Assembly: GCF_016427555.1 (NCBI RefSeq)
Contig: NZ_JAELVS010000001.1
Coordinates: 62,001 to 126,000 of the forward strand
Direction of reading: 5' to 3'
Source: Marinobacter litoralis
GTDB taxonomy: Bacteria > Pseudomonadota > Gammaproteobacteria > Pseudomonadales > Oleiphilaceae
DNA: 64,000 nt
Positions 57,641-64,000 of this stretch are shown one piece after another. The notes below the pieces were generated by a model. That model did no database searches and was not told the DNA's origin. It worked only from the letters and a program-made list of their open reading frames with translations. The position numbers and the translations under genes were made by a program. Each line of letters starts with the position of its first letter. Position 1 is the stretch's first letter.

Positions 57641-58702
57641 CTGAAACCGAGCAACGCCTCACGAGCATCCAGCAGCCTCAATTTTTTCGTGCCCGACTTA
57701 TGCCGGGTTCGAGCGGTGTTCATGCTGCTGGTCACCAGCGAGCTGATGGTGCTGGTACTTGCCATCGTGCAAGCTGACCGCAGCTGGATCGACTGGAACT
57801 ATTTCGGCTTGTTGTCACTGTTCGTGCAATGGACCACGCTTACCAGTGCCGCACTGATCTGCCTGCTCCGGCCCTGGCTGGCCCGTCGGAGCGTTGCTCA
57901 CGCAACGCTTGTCATCGTCACTATTGTGCTGCTCGACGTACTTTTGTTCAGCCTGTTCGCCGACCGTGTCCTGCACCCGGAGCATGCACTCTCGCCGTGG
58001 CAGAGCATTGCCAAGAAACTGCTGCTGGCACTGCTGATTTCGCTCGTGGTGCTTCGGTATTTTTACCTGCAATACCAATGGCAACAGCAAACCGAGGCCG
58101 AAATGCAGGCAAGGCTGACATCCTTACAGGCCAGAATTCAGCCCCATTTTCTGTTCAATAGCATGAACACCATCGCCAGCCTGATCGCGAGCAACCCGGA
58201 GCGGGCCGAAGAGGCGGTGCTGGATTTGTCAGAACTGTTTCGCGCCAGCCTTCGTACCGACGATCAATTGGTGCCGCTGAAACGCGAACTCGAGCTGTGC
58301 AAGCGCTATCTGGCGATTGAGGAATTGCGTTTAGGCGACAGACTCACCCTTGAATGGCAGATACCAACCGGGCTCGAACACCAGGCCATTCCCCCGCTGA
58401 CGCTGCAACCGCTGGTAGAGAACGCCATTTACCACGGCATTCAACCGCGATCCACCGGGGGCCGGGTGCGTATCGAGGCCTACGCAAAGGGTAATTTCGT
58501 GTACGTGATGGTACAAAACCCGAAGCCGGATGCCGAGCAACAACAGCATCAAGGCAATCGCGTTGCCCTGGCCAACACCCGGGCCCGTCTGCAAGCTCTG
58601 TTTGGCGCACCTGCCATACTCAAGCAGAGTCAACAGAACGATACCTACACCGTCACCCTGCGCTTACCGCGCCGGACGGCCAATCATCAAAGCCAACGAT
58701 AA
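57641..58702 (+). CDS. algZ: AlgZ/FimS-type sensor kinase, probable CTG start
   Basis: A histidine kinase of the LytS/AlgZ class, 353 residues from the proposed start. Four or five membrane helices (30-140) precede the kinase: IQPHFLFNSMNTIASL with the phosphorylated His, then LVENAIYHGIQP as the N-box. The reader of the chain is the next gene, algR. Start taken at CTG 57641: AAGGAG lies six bases upstream, the frame is open, and the added N-terminus (SLNFFVPDLCRVR) fits the FF-x-PDFC block of AlgZ. The first ATG/GTG start, GTG 57689, has no ribosome site and drops that block. Confidence 0.88.
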   Translation: MKPSNASRASSSLNFFVPDLCRVRAVFMLLVTSELMVLVLAIVQADRSWIDWNYFGLLSLFVQWTTLTSAALICLLRPWLARRSVAHATLVIVTIVLLDVLLFSLFADRVLHPEHALSPWQSIAKKLLLALLISLVVLRYFYLQYQWQQQTEAEMQARLTSLQARIQPHFLFNSMNTIASLIASNPERAEEAVLDLSELFRASLRTDDQLVPLKRELELCKRYLAIEELRLGDRLTLEWQIPTGLEHQAIPPLTLQPLVENAIYHGIQPRSTGGRVRIEAYAKGNFVYVMVQNPKPDAEQQQHQGNRVALANTRARLQALFGAPAILKQSQQNDTYTVTLRLPRRTANHQSQR

Positions 58703-58716
58703 AAAACAAGGTCACC

Positions 58717-59472
58717 ATGAGTACAGCACCACAACGTATTCTCATCGCTGACGACGAACCGCTTGCCCGCCAGCGCATAACGCGATTACTCGAGGCCCAG
58801 GATGGCTATCAGGTATGCGGCGAAGCCGCCGACGGTAACGATACCCTGCACAAGGTCGCCGAGCTTGAGCCTGACATTGTTTTGCTGGACATTCGCATGC
58901 CGGGGCTGGACGGTATGCAGACCGCCGAAAAACTGAGCCAATTGAACAACCCGCCCGCCATCATTTTCTGCACTGCCTATGACCATTACGCCATACAGGC
59001 CTTTGAGGTACACGCCGTCGCCTACCTGCTAAAACCTGTGCGGCGCGAGGCTCTGGCAGACGCGCTGGCCCGGGCGGGAAAAGTAAACCGGGTGCAGCTT
59101 CAGGCGTTAAACCGTGAACCGGAAACAACCGGCGAACAGATTGCTGTTCGCACCCATCGCGGCACCGAACTCATCGAGTTGACGGATATTTATTACTGCG
59201 AGGCTGACCAGAAGTACGTCACGCTTCACCACAGCCGCGGTGAAACCGTGTGTGACTACACCCTCAAAGAGCTGGAGCAGTCTTACCCCGAACAGTTGCT
59301 CCGCATCCATCGGCACACGCTGGTGGGTACACGTTATGTTCAGGCCCTGCGACGAACCGACGATGGCCAGAACGAGCTGGAACTGCGAGGCTTGAGCAAA
59401 CGGCTCGCCGTCAGCCGCCGGCACGCCAGTTCGGTACGCCAGTGGCTGCAGGAGCACCAACCCTCCCCCTGA
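58717..59472 (+). CDS. algR: LytTR response regulator AlgR
   Basis: A 251-residue regulator. The receiver has ADDEPLAR and the phosphorylation Asp in IVLLDIRMPGLDG, with Lys in LLKPVRR. The C-terminal LytTR DNA-binding domain runs from about 140 (ELTDIYYCEADQKYVTLHHS, RIHRHTLVGTRYV). In Pseudomonas AlgR controls alginate, twitching and rhamnolipid genes; the pilT/pilU genes in this window are plausible partners but no binding site was found. AAGGTCACC precedes the ATG. It follows algZ by 14 bases. Confidence 0.94.
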   Translation: MSTAPQRILIADDEPLARQRITRLLEAQDGYQVCGEAADGNDTLHKVAELEPDIVLLDIRMPGLDGMQTAEKLSQLNNPPAIIFCTAYDHYAIQAFEVHAVAYLLKPVRREALADALARAGKVNRVQLQALNREPETTGEQIAVRTHRGTELIELTDIYYCEADQKYVTLHHSRGETVCDYTLKELEQSYPEQLLRIHRHTLVGTRYVQALRRTDDGQNELELRGLSKRLAVSRRHASSVRQWLQEHQPSP

Positions 59473-59580
59473 CGGCGTGCTGGTCATACCCAAAGGAGGT
59501 AGATACCGGCACCTTACGGGACTTTTCCAATCTCTCAAGGTAACCTTGTAACTACATTTTTCTCTACGACAGTGAGTGCA

Positions 59581-60522
59581 ATGTCCAAACGTATTCTTCG
59601 CATCGCAACCCGCAGCAGTGCCCTGGCATTGTGGCAGGCAGAATTCATCAAGTCCGAACTGGAAAGGCTTCACAGCCATATCACCGTCGAACTGATCAAA
59701 ATCAAAACTCAAGGCGACATAATCCTTGATGTACCATTGGCGAAAGTTGGTGGTAAAGGCCTGTTTGTCAAAGAACTGGAAGAAGCTATGCTGGACGGCC
59801 GTGCTGACCTGGCCGTGCACTCCATGAAAGACGTACCGATGGAGTTTCCCGAAGGTCTTGGCCTGGTCGCCATTTGCGAGCGTGAAGATCCCACCGATGC
59901 ATTCATCAGCAACCACTACGCCAATATCGACGAACTGCCTGCTGGCGCCGTGGTCGGAACCTCGAGCCTGCGACGGGAAGCGCAGATTCGTGCCAATCGC
60001 CCGGATCTCGAAATCAAAATGCTTCGCGGCAACGTTAACACCCGTTTGGCAAAGCTGGATGCCGGCGACTACGACGCCATCATTCTGGCCAGCTCCGGTT
60101 TGAAGCGCCTCGGGTTTAGTGACCGCATCCGTTACTGCCTGCCCGATACCTTCTGCCTGCCCGCGGTCGGTCAGGGTGCTCTCGGCATTGAATGCCGCCT
60201 GAGCGACAACGAACTTCGCGAGTTGCTTGACCCGCTGAACCACGCCGATTCTGCAGACCGCGTCAAAGCGGAACGCGCCATGAACCGTCGCCTGGAAGGC
60301 GGTTGCCAGGTACCCATCGCGGCTTATGCGCTGCTGGAAGACGATGACACGCTGTGGTTGCGCGGCCTGGTGGGCTCTGTAGATGGCACGCGAATCCTTC
60401 GTGTTGAAGGCCGGGCACCAAGAGCCGAGGGCGAACGTCTGGGCCGGGAGCTGGCTGAACAGCTGTTAGGCATGGGAGCCGACAAAATTTTGGCTGAAGT
60501 GTATGGCCACACCCCAACCTGA
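59581..60522 (+). CDS. hemC: Hydroxymethylbilane synthase (porphobilinogen deaminase)
   Basis: A 313-residue enzyme that links four porphobilinogen units into the linear tetrapyrrole. [17 protein letters not shown] opens it, [17 protein letters not shown] and [12 protein letters not shown] follow with the catalytic Asp region, and the dipyrromethane-binding Cys is in [14 protein letters not shown]. Start is ATG 59581; GTG 59572 is possible but adds nothing conserved. Its 3' end overlaps hemD by 20 bases. The hemC-algR neighbourhood is conserved from Pseudomonas. Confidence 0.95.
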   Translation: MSKRILRIATRSSALALWQAEFIKSELERLHSHITVELIKIKTQGDIILDVPLAKVGGKGLFVKELEEAMLDGRADLAVHSMKDVPMEFPEGLGLVAICEREDPTDAFISNHYANIDELPAGAVVGTSSLRREAQIRANRPDLEIKMLRGNVNTRLAKLDAGDYDAIILASSGLKRLGFSDRIRYCLPDTFCLPAVGQGALGIECRLSDNELRELLDPLNHADSADRVKAERAMNRRLEGGCQVPIAAYALLEDDDTLWLRGLVGSVDGTRILRVEGRAPRAEGERLGRELAEQLLGMGADKILAEVYGHTPT

Positions 60523-61306
60523 TCGTCGGCAGTGCCTCTACGAACTGGCCGGCCGCCGTATCCTGATTTGCCGGCCGGAACCGGAAGCCTCGCGACTGGC
60601 CGAGGCTTTTCGAGCCGCCGGTGCGGATTGTCGAACCATGCCGTTGCTGGTTCGGGAGCCGCTACCCGAGACACCTGAACAGCGCACACTGCTGCAGGAA
60701 CTGGACAACTTCAGCCATGTCATTGCCGTCAGTCCCTTTGCGGCTAACCTGTTACTCGATCACATTGACAACTGGTGGCCCCAGATTCCGCTGGGCCTGC
60801 AATGGTACGGCGTGGGCTCGGGTACCTCTTCGGTGTTTGCCCGCCATGGTCTGAAAGCCCGCCAGCCCAAGCAAGGCTGGACCAGCGAAGCGTTGCTGGA
60901 GCTTCCCTCTCTGCAAAATCTGGCCGGCGACAAGGTCTTGTTAGCGCGAGGTGAGCAAGGCCGGGAGCTGATTCGCCAGACTCTGGAACAGCGAGGTGCG
61001 AAAGTCTCTGTTCTGCCACTGTACCGACGGGCTCAGCCGTACTATCCTCCTGAACAGGTAGACGAGATTTTCGGCAGCTTCCGGCCTGAAGTCATCATTG
61101 CGCTTTCGGGAGAAACCCTGAACAATCTCAATGCACTTGCGCCTGACCACCACAGCAGTTTGCATCGGACGCTAGTGGTGGTTCCGGCCGAACGAGTAGC
61201 TCGGCAAGCCGAGAACGCCGGATTCCGAAACCTGATCGTTCCGAACGGTTTGGACGATCAAAATCTGGTAACCAGCGTCGCCTCAACGCTTGCAGCGAGA
61301 AGCTAA
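60503..61306 (+). CDS. hemD: Uroporphyrinogen-III synthase
   Basis: A 267-residue enzyme that cyclises hydroxymethylbilane to uroporphyrinogen III. Sequence identity in this family is low; support comes from [20 protein letters not shown] at the start, [51 protein letters not shown] and [16 protein letters not shown], and from its place after hemC. It overlaps the hemC 3' end by 20 bases, so coupled translation is likely. Confidence 0.9.
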   Translation: MATPQPDRRQCLYELAGRRILICRPEPEASRLAEAFRAAGADCRTMPLLVREPLPETPEQRTLLQELDNFSHVIAVSPFAANLLLDHIDNWWPQIPLGLQWYGVGSGTSSVFARHGLKARQPKQGWTSEALLELPSLQNLAGDKVLLARGEQGRELIRQTLEQRGAKVSVLPLYRRAQPYYPPEQVDEIFGSFRPEVIIALSGETLNNLNALAPDHHSSLHRTLVVVPAERVARQAENAGFRNLIVPNGLDDQNLVTSVASTLAARS

Positions 61307-61329
61307 CAACAACGGATAACCGTGTAAGG

Positions 61330-62418
61330 ATGCCCGTGACTGAGACAACGAACCAATTGCCCGCCCCGGTTGAAGAAACCAACACCCAAAAACCGCGCCT
61401 TTGGCCTGTCTGGATCATCGCCATCGTTGCCCTGATTCTTGTGATTTTGCTTGCCCTCTGGAACTGGCAGCAATGGAACCGGCAGAACAACGGTCTGCAG
61501 CTGCTTCAGGATCTGAAACAAGACACCGAGCAACTCGAGAATCTGTACGGAAGTCGCGGGAGCGAGCAAAGCCAGCGCATTCAAGCACTCGAAAGCAAGC
61601 TGGCCGAACAACGTGAATTGATCGCAACCCAGCAGCGGCAAATCGACCATAACGCCCGGGAACTGCTAGAAGCCGGCAACCGCACACGCACCGACTGGCT
61701 GCTGGCGGAAGCGGAATATCTGCTGCGCGTGGGCAACCAACGCCTGATGATTGAAAAAGACATTCGTGGCGCTCTCTCTGCACTGGAATCGGCCGACGAA
61801 GTCTTAGCGGAATCCGATGATATCGGCGTTTACCCGGTGCGCGAACAACTGGCCAAAGAAATTCTGGCGCTGAAAAGTATTGAGGGCGTAGACCGCACCG
61901 GCTTGTACCTGAAGCTCGAAGCGGCCATCGCCAGCGTAAACGATCTGACGACCCAGGCACTGATTCACGATCAGGCACCGGGCTTCAACATGAGCGAAGA
62001 CACCAACGCTCCGGAAGATGGCAGCAACATGTTTACCCGAGGCTGGAATCGCTTCCTGAGCACGCTGAAAGACGTGGTCGTGGTGCGAAGGCTGGACGAA
62101 ACGGTCAAGCCGCTGATGTCTCCCGATCAAAGCGCCTGGGCTCGCCTGAACCTGCAATTGATGCTCGAAGAAGCCGAAATGGCCGTACTTCGAGGCAATC
62201 AGGCGCTGTACGAGCGCGCTTTAGACAAAGCCCGTCGCACCGTTACTGAATGGTACGACTCGAGCAACCCGGCCATTCAAGGCTTGTCCGATCTGCTTAC
62301 AGAACTGGCGGACAAGCATGTAGACCCCAAGTTGCCGGATGTCAGCCAATCACTCGGGTTGCTCAAAGAGCGCCTGGCAGGCCGACTGGCATCGGACAGC
62401 GAGGGTAAAGATTCATGA
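61330..62418 (+). CDS. hemX: HemX-family membrane protein
   Basis: A 362-residue protein with one membrane helix at about 26-46 (WIIAIVALILVILLALWNW), then a coiled coil (GSEQSQRIQALESKLAEQRE) and a helical periplasmic domain (RTRTDWLLAEAEYLLRVGNQ). Often annotated as uroporphyrinogen-III C-methyltransferase, but it lacks the SAM methylase fold, so enzyme activity is doubtful. Start ATG 61330 is taken; GTG 61336 has a better-spaced AAGGA and may be the real one. Ends by a four-base overlap with hemY. Confidence 0.88.
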   Translation: MPVTETTNQLPAPVEETNTQKPRLWPVWIIAIVALILVILLALWNWQQWNRQNNGLQLLQDLKQDTEQLENLYGSRGSEQSQRIQALESKLAEQRELIATQQRQIDHNARELLEAGNRTRTDWLLAEAEYLLRVGNQRLMIEKDIRGALSALESADEVLAESDDIGVYPVREQLAKEILALKSIEGVDRTGLYLKLEAAIASVNDLTTQALIHDQAPGFNMSEDTNAPEDGSNMFTRGWNRFLSTLKDVVVVRRLDETVKPLMSPDQSAWARLNLQLMLEEAEMAVLRGNQALYERALDKARRTVTEWYDSSNPAIQGLSDLLTELADKHVDPKLPDVSQSLGLLKERLAGRLASDSEGKDS

Positions 62419-63656
62419 TTGTCCTGCTGCTGATTATTCTGGGCGCATTACTGATCGGAACCGGTCTATCGCTAGGCTTGGCCTATGACTTAGGTTACAT
62501 CCGCATCAGCTTAGGCAACTACCTGATCGAAACCAATTTCTGGGTCGGATTAGCGCTGATCGTGCTGTTGGTGGTTGTAAGCCTGCTGGTGATCAACGCC
62601 ATCAAGCGCTTCCGCAAAGGCACCAGTTTGATGGCAACCTGGGTTAGCCGGGGACACGAACGCCGGGCTCGACGTCGCACCACCAATGGTTTGCTGGCTT
62701 TGGCCGAGGGCAACTGGCCCAGAGCCCGCAAGCTGCTCTCGAGCGCTGCCAGCCATGCCGACACCCCACTGATTAATTATCTGGCGGCGGCCCAGGCCGC
62801 CGCGGAAACCGGCGATCACGAGGGTGCCGACGAGTTGTTGCGACTGGCGTTTGAAAGTACCCCAGGCTCCAGTCTTGCCGTTGGCATCACTCAGGCCCAA
62901 TTGCAGCTTGCCGGCAACCGTTTGGAACAGGCGCTGGCGACACTGTTGCGCCTGCGCAAAGAAGCGCCCCACCATCCGTTCGTGTTAAAGCTGCTGAAAA
63001 CCACCTATCTGCGGTTGGAAGACTGGAAAGAGCTGTCCAAACTCGTGCCAGAATTGCGTAAGCGCAGCGTGCTCACCGAACGTGAACTGGACGATCTGGA
63101 ACGAGAAGTCTGGAAGAATTTGCTGGAGCGGGCCGCGGAAGATTGTGAACGCAAGCGGGAGAGTGATCGGGAGGCCTCGCTGGAGCCTCTCACCCGCTTG
63201 TGGGATGAACTGCCCCGTTTCGTGCGCCGGGACGAACACACCATTCATGACTATGCGCGCTTGCTCGCTCGTCTGGGCGATGAAGAACAGGCCGAAACCC
63301 TGCTGCGCAAGGTGCTTCGCAACCATTGGAGCGACGAACTGATCAACCTCTACGGGCGCCTGGAAGGGAGCGACCCGGAAGTGCAGCTGCTCACCGCAGA
63401 GCAATGGTACAAGGATCGCCCCAACAACCCTCAGCTCTTACTGGCTCTCGGGCGCCTGAGCCTTCGCAATCAGCTTTGGGGCAAAGCCCGGGAGTATTTT
63501 ACCGCGAGTCTCAAGTTGAAGCGGGACCGTGAAACCCTGGCTGAATTGAGCCGGCTGAATGCCCACATGGGTGAGGAAGAAAGCAGCGTTAAGATGATCA
63601 TGCAGGAGTTTGAATCAGACACCGCCCTGCCTGAACTACCCATGCCCAAGGCCTGA
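62415..63656 (+). CDS. hemY: HemY-family TPR membrane protein
   Basis: A 413-residue protein with two N-terminal hydrophobic helices (LLLIILGALLIGTGLSLGL and WVGLALIVLLVVVSLLVINA) and a TPR-like helical domain of repeated A/L/R-rich pairs. This is the proteobacterial HemY at the end of hemCDXY, not the oxygen-dependent protoporphyrinogen oxidase of Bacillus with the same symbol. It has no oxidase motif. Role unclear; perhaps a scaffold for late heme steps. It overlaps hemX by four bases. Confidence 0.88.
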   Translation: MIVLLLIILGALLIGTGLSLGLAYDLGYIRISLGNYLIETNFWVGLALIVLLVVVSLLVINAIKRFRKGTSLMATWVSRGHERRARRRTTNGLLALAEGNWPRARKLLSSAASHADTPLINYLAAAQAAAETGDHEGADELLRLAFESTPGSSLAVGITQAQLQLAGNRLEQALATLLRLRKEAPHHPFVLKLLKTTYLRLEDWKELSKLVPELRKRSVLTERELDDLEREVWKNLLERAAEDCERKRESDREASLEPLTRLWDELPRFVRRDEHTIHDYARLLARLGDEEQAETLLRKVLRNHWSDELINLYGRLEGSDPEVQLLTAEQWYKDRPNNPQLLLALGRLSLRNQLWGKAREYFTASLKLKRDRETLAELSRLNAHMGEEESSVKMIMQEFESDTALPELPMPKA

Positions 63657-63673
63657 GAAATCAGGCCCTTGGG
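63645..63673. terminator. Compact hairpin with stop codons in the stem
   Basis: CCCAAGG and CCTGA (63645-63656) pair with TCAGG and CCCTTGGG-type bases (63661-63673) with one bulged base and a GAAA loop. The hemY stop is the last stem codon on one side and the minus-strand gene's stop is the first on the other. No T-run follows. Confidence 0.5.
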
Positions 63674-64000
63674 GCATACTCCAGCACGTCCGAATAAAAA
63701 TCCTGCTCGGAAAGCCCAGCCTCGACCAAGGCGTCCATCAGTGTGTACACCATGGTTGGCGAGCCACTGGCATGGACTTCTACCTTGCCCCAGTCGATAC
63801 CCGTCGCAAGCACCGCACGTACTAACTGGTCGTGGTGGCCACCCCAATCGTTGTCTTCGTCATCGCCGACCACTGGCAGGAAGGTGAAAGCATCCGACTC
63901 GTCGTGCCAGCGCTGGGCCAGCGAACGCAGGTACATGTCCTCGTGTTTCCGCACGCCCCAGAACAACTTGATGCTATGGCTGAAGTTCGTACCCTGCAGG
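63661..64000 (-). CDS. NAD(P)H-flavin reductase-like oxidoreductase (C-terminal part)
   Basis: Only the C-terminal 112 residues or so lie in the window; the frame is open to 64000 and continues past the edge. Residues read IKLFWGVRKHEDMYL, then FTFLPVVGD, then GKVEVHASGSPTMVYTLMDAL, which match the NAD-binding half of ferredoxin-NADP/flavin reductases (FWGVR, loop before D/E and the CGxPxM-like SGSPTMV block). The usual CGPP cysteine is replaced by Ser. A start placed at TTG 63966 would be internal. Substrate unknown. Confidence 0.8.
   Translation of the reverse strand, partial: LQGTNFSHSIKLFWGVRKHEDMYLRSLAQRWHDESDAFTFLPVVGDDEDNDWGGHHDQLVRAVLATGIDWGKVEVHASGSPTMVYTLMDALVEAGLSEQDFYSDVLEYAPRA

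Noticed and set aside
62415..63656. HemY as oxygen-dependent protoporphyrinogen oxidase
   Set aside because: The sequence has two membrane helices and TPR-like repeats and no FAD-binding motif, so it is the unrelated proteobacterial HemY.

Overview
The window is a gene-dense stretch of a gammaproteobacterial chromosome, most likely from Marinobacter or a close relative. This rests on familiar gene blocks rather than on any search: pilT-pilU divergent from yggS-proC-yggT, metX-metW-DUF4426-rdgB-hemW, ubiK and comM beside glnK-amtB, DUF484-xerC with dapF-lysA-lptM, and algZ-algR-hemC-hemD-hemX-hemY beside argH. All are typical of the Pseudomonas/Marinobacter lineage. I see no insertion sequence, prophage, tRNA, rRNA or CRISPR array. 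Almost everything looks like core or lineage-core chromosome.

Layout. 1-5.6 kb: a truncated small gene, an FN3 lipoprotein, DUF2782, DNA polymerase I and a FadL-type outer-membrane channel. 5.6-10.2 kb: type IV pilus retraction ATPases, then the PLP-homeostasis/proline/YggT operon. 10.3-12.3 kb: a lone dynamin-like GTPase. 12.4-17.7 kb: methionine activation (metX, metW), DUF4426, nucleotide sanitation (rdgB), hemW, an orphan membrane protein and trmB. 17.7-21.7 kb: comM, ubiK, and the PII/ammonium-transport pair glnK-amtB behind a candidate sigma-54 promoter. 21.7-24.7 kb: divergent polyamine genes speE and speA. 24.7-29.1 kb: a decayed AraC remnant, an ECF sigma/ChrR-type zinc anti-sigma pair, a convergent SDR and an acyl-CoA dehydrogenase. 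29.2-32.2 kb: a LuxR-type regulator divergent from a large unknown lipoprotein. 32.3-38.1 kb: tcdA, a cation/proton antiporter with a TrkA-like domain, and three soluble or anchored enzymes. 38.1-41.7 kb: a very small gene, unlisted by ordinary length cut-offs, divergent from an AraC regulator coupled to cardiolipin synthase, then a GntR regulator. 41.6-47.8 kb: a PlpD-type secreted phospholipase, two proteins of unknown function and a large sensor kinase with duplicated substrate-binding domains. 47.9-56.1 kb: a diguanylate cyclase, xerC/DUF484, dapF-lysA-lptM and a GGDEF-EAL protein with degenerate motifs. 56.1-64.0 kb: argH, algZR, the heme genes hemCDXY, and the 3' end of a ferredoxin-reductase-like gene.

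How the genes work together. Several are adjacent for functional reasons: MetX with MetW, GlnK with AmtB, SpeA with SpeE, sigma factor with its anti-sigma, AlgZ with AlgR, HemC with HemD, and DapF with LysA (the last two steps of lysine synthesis). Envelope lipid and cell-surface functions recur: FadL, Cls, PlpD, LptM and two lipoproteins. So do signalling proteins: one active-looking diguanylate cyclase, one apparently inactive GGDEF-EAL protein and one receiver-less sensor kinase.

Most worth a second look are the 30-codon gene at 38206-38298 with its own ribosome site and terminator, the probable CTG start of algZ, the degenerate GGDEF-EAL protein, the receiver-less double-sensor kinase, the unknown lipoprotein with its divergent LuxR regulator, and several palindromic sites in intergenic DNA. 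I did not find a large new multi-gene system. The novelty here is in single genes and small sites.
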